Of a DNA stretch of 64,000 nt, positions 18,416 through 26,324 are shown piece after piece. How positions within the stretch are numbered: the first letter of the stretch is position 1; each line of letters starts with the position of its first letter. This stretch comes from Siphonobacter aquaeclarae (GTDB taxonomy: Bacteria; Bacteroidota; Bacteroidia; Cytophagales; Spirosomataceae). The notes below the pieces were generated by a model. That model searched no databases. It had not been told where the DNA came from and worked only from the letters and a program-made list of their open reading frames with translations. The stretch spans positions 248,001 to 312,000 of the forward strand of contig NZ_FNGS01000001.1 in assembly GCF_900103285.1 (NCBI RefSeq), read 5' to 3'. A program made the position numbers and the translations under genes.

Positions 18416-18449
18416 TTTGCTGGTGAATAGGGTATTGCATCCTACCTTG
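18416..18449 (+). promoter_or_regulatory. Possible promoter for the small lipoprotein gene
   Basis: TTTG at 18416-18419 and TACCTTG at 18443-18449 resemble the -33 and -7 elements of Bacteroidota promoters, but the 23-base spacer is long and the -7 box has one mismatch. Weak support. Confidence 0.3.
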
Positions 18450-18471
18450 CAATGCAAACTACTAGCAAGCC

Positions 18472-18828
18472 ATGCGAAACCTGCTTTTTGTACTCCTGCT
18501 GCTGACCGGCTGCGCGCACCGGGGCGACTACCTGTCATTCAAGGTAAATGACTCCGACGAAACCTTCCAACTGTCGGCGGAATACAATCCCGACAAAACC
18601 GAACAGGTACAGGAATACCTGGACGAAAAACTCACTACCGGGAACGATGCGTCGTTCGAAAACGCGGAAATCGACGCGACAATGACACTGAACGATAAAA
18701 CGCATTTCTACATCCGGTCGAACCCCGGCGAGCTGCTCATCCGCTTCAACAAGTCCGAGAACTCGAAAGCATCCTATCTGAAAATGAAAGAGTTAAGTAA
18801 AGGACTCAAAGATGTTCTGACTGATTGA
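18472..18828 (+). CDS. Small lipoprotein of unknown function
   Basis: A 118-residue predicted lipoprotein (MRNLLFVLLLLTGCAHRGD, lipidated Cys14). The mature part is short and highly charged, with alternating strands (DYLSFKVNDSDETFQLSAEY, then DATMTLNDKTHFYIRSNPGELLIRFNKSENS) and an acidic/Lys-rich C-terminal helix. No family was recognised. It lies between the GH39-like gene and the iron-responsive sigma factor gene, and the palindromic operator starts only 23 bases after its stop. Nothing ties it functionally to either neighbour. Confidence 0.75.
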   Translation: MRNLLFVLLLLTGCAHRGDYLSFKVNDSDETFQLSAEYNPDKTEQVQEYLDEKLTTGNDASFENAEIDATMTLNDKTHFYIRSNPGELLIRFNKSENSKASYLKMKELSKGLKDVLTD

Positions 18829-18850
18829 CCGGAAAGAAGTCACTTTATTT

Positions 18851-18867
18851 TTATTTAGTCTAAATAA
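18851..18867. promoter_or_regulatory. Palindromic metalloregulator operator candidate (Fur-like, 8-1-8)
   Basis: TTATTTAGTCTAAATAA is a perfect 17-base palindrome with a single central base, matching the 7-1-7 architecture of operators bound by Fur-family repressors. It ends six bases before the -7 box of the sigma factor promoter and so fills the spacer between the promoter elements, a repression position. A half-site-like TTATTTAGAA recurs at 21320-21329, upstream of the receptor gene. Assignment to Fur rather than a DtxR-type protein is inference. Confidence 0.65.
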
Positions 18868-18872
18868 TTGGC

Positions 18873-18880
18873 TAGGTTTG
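18873..18880 (+). promoter_or_regulatory. -7 promoter box of the FecI-type sigma gene
   Basis: TAGGTTTG is an exact match to TAnnTTTG. A -33 element would fall within the preceding AT-rich palindrome (TTTA rather than TTTG). Transcription would begin about 15-20 bases before the TTG start codon at 18903. Confidence 0.55.
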
Positions 18881-18902
18881 CAGGACAATAAGCCCTGTTT
18901 AC

Positions 18903-19424
18903 TTGTCGACAACCAGCCCGCATACCGCCTTCTCCGATCCTCAGGCCTTCAAACAGGTGTATACCCGCCATTGGAAGCAGGTGTATGCCGTTTGCTACAG
19001 CCACCTGAAGGAGGTCGATACGGCGCAGGAAATGGTGCAGGATATTTTTCTGTCGTTGTGGGAACGGCGGCAAACACTCGTCATCACCACCTCTCTCGAA
19101 CATTACCTGGTCCGGGCCGCGAAAATGAAGGTATTGGAGCATTTCCGAAACCAGACCATCCGCAGCAACTATGTTCCTGATGTGCCGGTGGCGACAGAAG
19201 CGACCGAACGGGAAATCGAATACAACAGCCTGCACGAAAACCTGGAGCGACTGCTCGGGCAGCAGCCAGATCAGTCCCGGCAGGTTTTCTCGCTTCGCCA
19301 GCAGGGGATGAGCAACCGCGAAATAGCCAGCAAACTCGGCTTTTCCGAGAAAGCGGTGGAATACCATGTAACGCGCGTCCTGCGGTTTCTGCGGGAGCGT
19401 CTTCACCTGGTGCTCGACCGCTGA
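18903..19424 (+). CDS. FecI-like ECF RNA polymerase sigma factor
   Basis: ECF sigma-70 factor of 173 residues. Region 2 is visible in FKQVYTRHWKQVYAVCY and VDTAQEMVQDIFLSLWERR. Region 4 is in DQSRQVFSLRQQGMSNREIASKLGFSEKAVEYHV. No ATG is available: the frame is closed by TAG at 18873 and the first reasonable start is TTG 18903, which places the protein start at the normal distance from region 2. A Fur-like palindrome and -7 box lie just upstream. The next gene encodes a FecR-like anti-sigma. Together they should switch on the downstream iron-uptake genes when both iron is low and a ligand is present, following the FecIR paradigm. Confidence 0.9.
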   Translation: MSTTSPHTAFSDPQAFKQVYTRHWKQVYAVCYSHLKEVDTAQEMVQDIFLSLWERRQTLVITTSLEHYLVRAAKMKVLEHFRNQTIRSNYVPDVPVATEATEREIEYNSLHENLERLLGQQPDQSRQVFSLRQQGMSNREIASKLGFSEKAVEYHVTRVLRFLRERLHLVLDR

Positions 19425-19488
19425 ATTTTTGGGGGAAGGTTAGGGTCAGGCCCCGGCTTGTGCAACTACCCTCAAAAGAGCAGAAACG

Positions 19489-20103
19489 ATGCCGATTCCG
19501 ATTACCCCGGCTTTATTGACCCGGTACCACGAAGGCCGCTGTACGCCTGAAGAGCAGGCAGCAGTAGCAGACTGGCTTTCCGATCCGACAACCGATGACA
19601 CCCTTCCGCTTCCGGAGCTGAGTGAGGTACACGGCGCGCGGATCTGGAAGGGCGTGGCGCGGGGTATGCGCCCGCGCAGGTACCTCCGGGGACTGGCTGC
19701 AGTGGCGGTACTGGCGGTAGTCGGTTGCTTCTTTGTCTTTCGCCCGGCGCCTCCGGATGTTTGGACCGCGCGGAACGACGCTACAGGTACGTCGGCGGCC
19801 GATCTCGGCGGTTTGGGTATCGCCCTGTCGCCCCAAAGCACGGTACAGGTCCGCGAGACCGACGGCATACGCCAGGTCGATTTCAGCGGCGCCGTGGAAG
19901 TGACGAACCGGACCGGCCGGGATATCTGCCTCGTATTCGGCTCCGGAAACCGCGCGAGGCAAACGATACGGCTGGCGGCAGGCCGCTCCTGCGTGGCGGT
20001 ACAATACCATTTCCGGTCGGATGAGATTGTCGTAGTCAAGCGGCTGCTGGATCTCCCGCCTGTACTTCTCACCCGGATCCGGAACGACTTCCGTGCGATT
20101 TAA
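19489..20103 (+). CDS. Short FecR-like anti-sigma regulator
   Basis: Inner-membrane anti-sigma of 204 residues, clearly shorter than the usual 300-plus of Bacteroidota FecR proteins. The cytoplasmic N-terminus has the family pattern (LLTRYHEGRCTPEEQAAVADWL). A single helix follows at about 67-83 (LAAVAVLAVVGCFFVF). The periplasmic part keeps only a minimal FecR-like core (IALSPQSTVQVRETDG then RQVDFSGAVEV) and stops before the C-terminal DUF4974 domain that normally contacts the receptor's signalling domain. Its last 11 bases overlap the start of the next lipoprotein gene, so the two are translationally coupled. This suggests the lipoprotein may take part in signalling. Confidence 0.8.
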   Translation: MPIPITPALLTRYHEGRCTPEEQAAVADWLSDPTTDDTLPLPELSEVHGARIWKGVARGMRPRRYLRGLAAVAVLAVVGCFFVFRPAPPDVWTARNDATGTSAADLGGLGIALSPQSTVQVRETDGIRQVDFSGAVEVTNRTGRDICLVFGSGNRARQTIRLAAGRSCVAVQYHFRSDEIVVVKRLLDLPPVLLTRIRNDFRAI

Positions 20104-21262
20104 TGTCTTCTTTTGGCTCCTTTGCTACGGGTGGGTAGCAGGCTGCCGGCCCGACCCGGATGCGCGCCGCTTCGGTGTGATTTTCTTCTACAACGACAAG
20201 GAGTACTTCATCGAAACGCCTTCGTTTACGGAGGGTACGGTGACGGCGCCTCCGCAGCCGGACGACTTTTCCAGCGCCATAATTTTCGGGTACCGCAACG
20301 GGTATTACTATGGGATGGAAGCCGAAAAGGAAAAGCTCATCCGCTACCGGACCGTTGGCAATGAGCTTGTCGTCGAAAAGGAACTTTCCTATAAAGGTAC
20401 TCCCTGGAGCTACTATTCGAGTTGGCATAACTGGCTGGATGACAATACCTTATTGATGGGGACGACAAACGGGGACGGAAAGGAGTTCGACTACGCCATC
20501 ATCAACGTGACCGATATGCAGTTTCTCGCGAAAGGAAAACTCGACCTGCCTTCACCCGGTCCGAAAGAACACTACGGCGGTATTTTCGCACAGCACCGGG
20601 GCGACCGCCTTTATGTCGGCTATTCGCTTTACGAAGGCTTCCGCTCGCCGGTACCGGCACAGGATACTACCTACCTGGCAACGATCGCGTATCCGTCGAT
20701 GAAAACGGTTGGTATTCAGAAAGATACGCGCTCTACGTGGCCAGGCGGCTACTACCTGCACGGTTCGTTTTCGTTTGTGAACGACGACGCGATCTACTTC
20801 ATGACCGAGCCGGGCGGCCGCACCCATAACCATCCGACGGCGCGGTCGGGTATCTACCGCATTCCGGCCGGGCAGGACCTGCTCGATAGTACCTATTTCT
20901 TTCCCATTGCCGACAAGCAGACCGAGGAAGCCTACGAGCTATTCCCGCTCGGGCGCGGAAAGGCCCTGACGAAGGTAATTGCCAACAGGCGGGTCACCCA
21001 GTACATGGACTACCTGCACAAGCATGTCGTGGAATACTATGTCCTGGATCTCAAAACCCGGACCCGGAAGAAACTGCCCCTGCCGCTCGACGAGCTGGAA
21101 TTTGTGCAGAATGTATTGGCAGACGGGGACGATGTATATATCGCTGTGAATACCGGCGACGAGGAGTCAACCATCTGGAAATACGACCTGAAAAAAGGCA
21201 CGCTCACCAAAGGAATACACATTCCGGGCCGTGTATATCACCTGAACCGGCTTCCCGATTGA
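20093..21262 (+). CDS. Divergent DUF4374-like lipoprotein coupled to fecR
   Basis: A 389-residue predicted lipoprotein starting with GTG at 20093, inside the end of fecR. The lipobox is WVAGC with Cys18. The mature protein is beta-rich and looks like a propeller: repeated strands with Tyr/Trp and Asp-Gly turns, for example IIFGYRNGYYYGMEAE, YAIINVTDMQFLAKGKL, TIWKYDLKKGTL. Its gross layout and the segment LLDSTYFFPIADKQTEEAYELF correspond to VFDQSYFFNVE in the two DUF4374 proteins downstream, so it is probably a distant member of that ferric-siderophore-binding family. Overlap with fecR points to a sensing or ligand-presenting role, which is inference. Confidence 0.72.
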   Translation: MRFNVFFWLLCYGWVAGCRPDPDARRFGVIFFYNDKEYFIETPSFTEGTVTAPPQPDDFSSAIIFGYRNGYYYGMEAEKEKLIRYRTVGNELVVEKELSYKGTPWSYYSSWHNWLDDNTLLMGTTNGDGKEFDYAIINVTDMQFLAKGKLDLPSPGPKEHYGGIFAQHRGDRLYVGYSLYEGFRSPVPAQDTTYLATIAYPSMKTVGIQKDTRSTWPGGYYLHGSFSFVNDDAIYFMTEPGGRTHNHPTARSGIYRIPAGQDLLDSTYFFPIADKQTEEAYELFPLGRGKALTKVIANRRVTQYMDYLHKHVVEYYVLDLKTRTRKKLPLPLDELEFVQNVLADGDDVYIAVNTGDEESTIWKYDLKKGTLTKGIHIPGRVYHLNRLPD

Positions 21263-21446
21263 GAAAATCGAAAAAACACAGCAGCCGGTTTAGGGACAGC
21301 AGCCCCCTTGCGCTACTCCTTATTTAGAACGCCTCTACGGAGCGGCTCTTCCAGCCCGAAAAAACCTGAAAATAAAAAGAGCCGGTCAGTTGCAGCTGGC
21401 CGACTCATCCCTGACGGGAACTTTTAACGTCGTACCATTAAAAGTA

Positions 21447-23822
21447 ATGCAAGTTAGGAATTTTCTTCTAACGGGTATCGTCTGTACCCTGTCCCTGATG
21501 GGCTTTGCCCAGTCGAAAGGGACCCTCTCCGGGCATGTTTTCTCGGACCAGTCCGAGGCCCTGACCGGCGCCTCCGTTCTGCTGAAAGGCACCGGTAAAG
21601 GTGTTTTCACGAACGACAAAGGCGCATGGCAACTCGAACGTCTGACGCCGGGCGCGTATGTGCTGGTTGTCTCGTTTGTCGGCTACCAACCGGTTGAAAA
21701 GCCGGTGACCATCCGGGGAGACGAGCACCACAAACTCAACATCGTTCTCCGCCCGGGCAGCCGGGACCTTGAGACGGTATCGGTCATCGGCCGGACGGAG
21801 GCGAAGGAAACCAGCCGCCTCGCCTACAACGTGACCGCGATTGATGCCCGGCAACTTCACAACACGACGCTCGATCTGGCCAATGTACTCGACCGAGTAT
21901 CCGGCGTTCGGGTACGGGAATCGGGCGGTCTCGGGTCCAATTTTCAGTTTTCGCTGAATGGATTTACAGGTCGGCAAGTACGGTTTTTCATCGACGGCAT
22001 CCCGATGGACAATTTCGGATCGTCGTTTCAACTCAATAACATACCGGTCAATATTGCCGACCGGATCGAGGTATACAAGGGCGTCGTCCCGATCTGGCTG
22101 GGCGCCGATGCGCTCGGCGGCGCGGTCAACATCGTCACCAATCCCAACCGGCGGAACTACCTCGATGTATCGTATTCCTACGGTTCGTTCAATACGCATC
22201 GCTCAACGGTCAACGTCGGCTACACGACGAAAAACGGCTTCACGATGCAGCTCAACGCCTTTCAGAATTATTCAGATAATGATTACTGGGTGAATGTGGA
22301 CGTGGTACCCGACCTGACGACGGGCCTGTCCGTCCCGATGCGCGTCCGCCGTTTTCACGACAAATACCGGAACGAAACGCTCATCGCGCAGGTGGGTGTA
22401 GTAAACAAGTCCTGGGCCGACCGTTTTCTGATCGGCATGACGCTCGGGCAGAACCAGGCAGATATCCAGACCGGCAACCGCATGTACGACGTGTTCGGGG
22501 AGCGCCGTTCCCGCGGGAATATCCTCATGCCCTCCGTCCGTTATACCAAAAAAGACCTGCTGACAAAGGGCCTGAGCCTGACAGTCAACGGAAACTTTAA
22601 CTTCGGTCAGGAACAGGCGATTGATACGGCTTTCAAGCAATACAACTGGCTGGGCGGGTTTATTTACAAGGGAAGCAATCCGGGGATACCCGGCGGCGAG
22701 CTGGCACGGACGCTCTACCAATTCCGGAACAACAACGGGCTCGTCAACGCGACGGCGAGCTACCAGGCGACCGACCGCCATTCCTTCGTCCTCAATTATA
22801 CCTTCAATACGTTTGACCGGAAGGGCTCGGACGAGCTCAATCCCGCCGATGAGGCCATTCGCCAGCCGAAGAAAACCGGTAAGCATGTGCTGGGCGTTGC
22901 CTATCGGTATGACATCAGCTCCCGGTGGAATGCGACGGTTTTTGCGAAAGAATACCTGCTGAAAAGTAAGTCGCACAAAGTACTCAACGACGAATACTTC
23001 ATCCAGGAAAATACGCTTTCCCAACAGGGGTATGGCATCGCGGGGACGTGGTTTGCGCGTCAGAACCTGCAACTGAAAGGTTCGTATGAAAAGAGCTACC
23101 GGTTGCCGGAAAACGACGAACTATTCGGGGATGTCATCGCCAACCTGGCTGCCAACGCCAACCTGCGGCCTGAAAGCAGCCATAACTTCAACGTGGGAGC
23201 CAACTTTACCCATGCGATCAACAAGGTACATCAGTTCTATTTCGATGCGAACCTGATTTACCGCTCCGCGAAAGACTTCATCCGTCCGAGCCTCTATAGT
23301 TCGTTCGGAAGGGCTGAACGCCAGATGGTTAACCTCCGCGATGTGAGCAACGGCGGGCTCGACGGCGAAATCCGGTATTCCTACAAGCGGCTCTTCACAG
23401 CGGGCGTGACCGTGACGTATCAGAACATCCGGAATACAACCAAATACGAAGGCTCCACGTCGGTCAGCCCGGTGTACAAAGACCGGATTCCGAATATGCC
23501 GTACTTCTTCGGAAACGGGAATGCTTCGCTGTTTCTGCGGAATGTTGGCGGGCCGGGCAATACCCTCACCATCGGCTATAACCTGCTCTACGTACACGAG
23601 TACTACCTCCGCTGGCCGAGCCAGGGTGCGGCAGGGAGCAAGCTGACCATTCCGGAGCAGCTCGCCCATGACGTCAACGCGGTATATGCCCTGCGGGATG
23701 GCCGGTACAATATTTCGCTGGAGTGCCGCAACCTGACTGACGCTACCCTGTACGACAACTTCAGTCTTCAGAAACCCAGCCGGTCGTTTGCCGTGAAACT
23801 CCGCTACTTCCTGCAGCAATAA
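21447..23822 (+). CDS. TonB-dependent siderophore receptor (XusA-like)
   Basis: A 791-residue outer-membrane receptor. ATG 21447 yields a signal peptide (MQVRNFLLTGIVCTLSLMGFAQ); the frame extends upstream only to a TTG at 21390. Domains in order: carboxypeptidase-regulatory-like (about 24-110, GTLSGHVFSDQSEALTGASV), plug (about 120-235, with VYKGVVPIWLGADALGGAVNIVTN), and a 22-strand-type barrel ending in the terminal aromatic/Gln strand FAVKLRYFLQQ. No STN signalling domain is present. Position after fecIR and before DUF4374 and PepSY genes matches the xenosiderophore receptor XusA of Bacteroides. A half Fur-like site lies 118 bases upstream of the start. Confidence 0.9.
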   Translation: MQVRNFLLTGIVCTLSLMGFAQSKGTLSGHVFSDQSEALTGASVLLKGTGKGVFTNDKGAWQLERLTPGAYVLVVSFVGYQPVEKPVTIRGDEHHKLNIVLRPGSRDLETVSVIGRTEAKETSRLAYNVTAIDARQLHNTTLDLANVLDRVSGVRVRESGGLGSNFQFSLNGFTGRQVRFFIDGIPMDNFGSSFQLNNIPVNIADRIEVYKGVVPIWLGADALGGAVNIVTNPNRRNYLDVSYSYGSFNTHRSTVNVGYTTKNGFTMQLNAFQNYSDNDYWVNVDVVPDLTTGLSVPMRVRRFHDKYRNETLIAQVGVVNKSWADRFLIGMTLGQNQADIQTGNRMYDVFGERRSRGNILMPSVRYTKKDLLTKGLSLTVNGNFNFGQEQAIDTAFKQYNWLGGFIYKGSNPGIPGGELARTLYQFRNNNGLVNATASYQATDRHSFVLNYTFNTFDRKGSDELNPADEAIRQPKKTGKHVLGVAYRYDISSRWNATVFAKEYLLKSKSHKVLNDEYFIQENTLSQQGYGIAGTWFARQNLQLKGSYEKSYRLPENDELFGDVIANLAANANLRPESSHNFNVGANFTHAINKVHQFYFDANLIYRSAKDFIRPSLYSSFGRAERQMVNLRDVSNGGLDGEIRYSYKRLFTAGVTVTYQNIRNTTKYEGSTSVSPVYKDRIPNMPYFFGNGNASLFLRNVGGPGNTLTIGYNLLYVHEYYLRWPSQGAAGSKLTIPEQLAHDVNAVYALRDGRYNISLECRNLTDATLYDNFSLQKPSRSFAVKLRYFLQQ

Positions 23823-23846
23823 ACCCTTTCATCCCTTTCAGATACC

Positions 23847-25058
23847 ATGAAAAAAGTCCTTTTACTGCCCGGTATGCTATGCCTGCTGGCACTGGCCTCC
23901 TGCGATAAAAAAGAAAAAGAAACACCGGAGCCGGCGGGTAAGTCGCGCTACGTATTCGTTGCCTATTCCGTTGGTTCCAGCGGAGAGTCCGCTCCGTACA
24001 TCATCGCTGCGGATTCGGTGACGGGAGGTACCCTCACCACTACGGGCGAAGGCGTCGAAACCGATGCCTACTCCTTTCTGGCTCAGAACAATACCCTCTT
24101 CGCGATGGTATATGGCGGGCAGGGGCCGATCACGCCGTATAAACTTGACAGCAAGGGAAAAATCGCGCAGGTTGGCAACACCGTCAATGCCGTAACCGCC
24201 GGTATCTACGGCGCGGTGAATCAGGATGCGTTCGTCGGCGCACAGGTTTCCCGCGTGAAGTCGGACCCGACTGCCACGTTCTTCCGTTTCGACGCGCAGA
24301 AGTATATCCTCGCCGGAACGAGTACCGTCAACCTCCTTCAGGTAGCTGGAAACGGAGAAATGGCTACTTTCTCTGGTGTTACACAAGTAGAAAATCAGCT
24401 ATTCCTGCCCTTCTACTGCACGCCGGGCGAGAGCGGTAAAACGACGCAGTTTCCCGACAGCACCTACATCGCCGTTTTCAGCTATCCGGAAATGCAGTTC
24501 AAAAAAGTAATCCGCGACGGCCGGACCGGTACCATCGGCAACTGGTTCGGCATGCAGGGCGTGGCGACGGTGGAAAGCGGCGACGTATATGCATGGTCGA
24601 CCGCGAACGGGTCTAAAAATCCTTCGGCCATCGTCCGCATCAAAAAAGGGCAGGAGGTCTTTGATCAGAGCTACTTCTTCAACGTCGAAGAGAAAACAGG
24701 CGGCCTGAAACTCAGCCGGGGCGAGCACGTCGCCAACGGAAAGTTCCTCTTTTCGATTTACACAGCCGGAAATGTGTCTGCCAATGGCATCTCCGGCGGT
24801 CGGGTGAGGCTGGCGATCGCTGACGTGAATGCGCAGACGATTACCTGGGTCGACGGCGTACCTGAGCACGCGACCCTGCCGTACAAAAACAAAACATACA
24901 GGGAAAGCGACGGCAAAACCATCCACTACGTGCTGAAGGAAGACAGCGGCAGGTTTGCCGTCTACACCATTGACGTGACCACGGCGAAAGGCAAACGCGG
25001 TCTCCAGTTTGACAACGTAAGCGACGTCACGACCATCACCAAACTTTCCTACGAATAA
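23847..25058 (+). CDS. DUF4374 siderophore-binding lipoprotein, copy 1 (XusB-like)
   Basis: A 403-residue lipoprotein with lipobox LALASC (Cys19) followed by a Lys/Glu-rich stretch (DKKEKE) compatible with surface export. The DUF4374 family forms a beta-propeller; in Bacteroides XusB it binds ferric enterobactin-type siderophores at the cell surface. Characteristic segments are YVFVAYSVGSSGESAPYII, YGGQGPITPYKLD, GNWFGMQGVATVESGDVYAWS and KGQEVFDQSYFFNVE. It starts 24 bases after the receptor gene. The protein is a close paralogue of the next gene, sharing these segments in the same order, so the pair arose by tandem duplication. Confidence 0.9.
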   Translation: MKKVLLLPGMLCLLALASCDKKEKETPEPAGKSRYVFVAYSVGSSGESAPYIIAADSVTGGTLTTTGEGVETDAYSFLAQNNTLFAMVYGGQGPITPYKLDSKGKIAQVGNTVNAVTAGIYGAVNQDAFVGAQVSRVKSDPTATFFRFDAQKYILAGTSTVNLLQVAGNGEMATFSGVTQVENQLFLPFYCTPGESGKTTQFPDSTYIAVFSYPEMQFKKVIRDGRTGTIGNWFGMQGVATVESGDVYAWSTANGSKNPSAIVRIKKGQEVFDQSYFFNVEEKTGGLKLSRGEHVANGKFLFSIYTAGNVSANGISGGRVRLAIADVNAQTITWVDGVPEHATLPYKNKTYRESDGKTIHYVLKEDSGRFAVYTIDVTTAKGKRGLQFDNVSDVTTITKLSYE

Positions 25059-25075
25059 CAGGCAACACCACCACC

Positions 25076-26284
25076 ATGCGTAAATCCATTCTTTTCGGGG
25101 CGCTGGCCCTCTGCGGGCTTTTCGTTGGTTGTTCGAAAGACGCTGACGACAACAACGGTCCGGCCGCCGGTACCGGGTCCAAATATGTATTCGTCGCCTA
25201 TTCCGTCGGCTCGGAAGGCATTGAATCCGCACCTTATATCATCACCGCCGACTCGGTAACGGGCGGAAAAGTAGGTCTGTCGAAAGGCGTCGAAACCGAC
25301 GCATATTCCTTCGTTCCGTTGGCAAACAAGCTGTTCGCCGCCGTCTGGGGCGGGCAGGGGCCGATCACGCCGTACCAACTGGATGCAACGGGCAAAATCG
25401 TGCAGGCCGGCAATACCGTCAACGCCGTCACCGCGCCGATCTATGGCCCGGTGAACGAGGAAGAGTGGGTAGGCGGAGGCTTCGTTGAAGGTGTCTCTGA
25501 CCCGATGTCGACGCTGTTCCGGTTCAACGCCAAAAACCTGATACTGTCCGGACGGAATACCATTGATATGACGAAAGTGACCGGCAACGGTGAAATGCCT
25601 TCCTGGTATGGCGTGTTCCCGGTTGATGGCGACAAGCTGTACATTCCGTTTGAATGTTTCCCCGGAGTAGACGGGCAGACGACCAAATTCAAGGACAGTA
25701 CCTGGGTGATGGAAGTGAGCTACCCGGACCTGAAGTATCAGAAGGTCATCCGCGACGGTCGTTCGGCCTTTATCGGTAGCTGGTTCGGCATGCAGGGGCT
25801 GCGGCAGATTGAGGATGGGGACGTCTACGCCTGGTCTACCGCGGCGGAATCAAAGAACCCGTCCGCGATTATGCGGATCAAAAAGGGACAGGATGTCTTT
25901 GACCAGAGTTACTTCTTCAATGTGGAAGCCAAAACCGGTATGAAAGTCGGCCGCGGCGACTACATCAGCGGCAGCCGGTTCCTGATGTCATTCTACACCA
26001 CGAAAGAACAATCGCTGGAGTGGAACGGCCGGACGAAGCTCGCCATCGTCGACGTCAAGGCGCAGACCGTCACCTGGGTAACCGGTGTTCCGGAACATGC
26101 ACAGATGTCGTACAAGCAGAAAACTTTTGTGGAAGAAGACGGAAATACCGTCCGGTATGTCCTGAAAGACGACGCCGGCAAAATCTTCGTCTACAACATC
26201 GACGCAAACAAAGCTACCGGCTTCAAAGGCCTGGAGTTCGACGGCATCGCCGACATAACGACCATTTCCCGACTGAAATACTGA
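25076..26284 (+). CDS. DUF4374 siderophore-binding lipoprotein, copy 2 (XusB-like)
   Basis: A 402-residue paralogue of the preceding protein, with lipobox LFVGC (Cys19) and an acidic post-Cys stretch (SKDADDN) typical of surface-exported lipoproteins. Shared blocks are YVFVAYSVGSEG, SAPYIITADSVTGG, WGGQGPITPYQLD and KKGQDVFDQSYFFNVE. It differs from copy 1 mainly in mid-protein loops: EEEWVGGGFVEGVSDPMSTLF replaces NQDAFVGAQVSRVKSDPTATFF. The gap to copy 1 is 17 bases. Diverged loops suggest that the copies may recognise different ferric siderophores, which is inference. The next gene is a PepSY membrane protein. Confidence 0.9.
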   Translation: MRKSILFGALALCGLFVGCSKDADDNNGPAAGTGSKYVFVAYSVGSEGIESAPYIITADSVTGGKVGLSKGVETDAYSFVPLANKLFAAVWGGQGPITPYQLDATGKIVQAGNTVNAVTAPIYGPVNEEEWVGGGFVEGVSDPMSTLFRFNAKNLILSGRNTIDMTKVTGNGEMPSWYGVFPVDGDKLYIPFECFPGVDGQTTKFKDSTWVMEVSYPDLKYQKVIRDGRSAFIGSWFGMQGLRQIEDGDVYAWSTAAESKNPSAIMRIKKGQDVFDQSYFFNVEAKTGMKVGRGDYISGSRFLMSFYTTKEQSLEWNGRTKLAIVDVKAQTVTWVTGVPEHAQMSYKQKTFVEEDGNTVRYVLKDDAGKIFVYNIDANKATGFKGLEFDGIADITTISRLKY

Positions 26285-26324
26285 TCCGATGGCCGGCGGG
26301 GCACCCGCCGTATCCGCTACGCGC

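Noticed and set aside
21263-21446. Second full Fur-like operator before the receptor gene
   Set aside because: Only one half-site (TTATTTAGAA at 21320) is present; no matching second arm.
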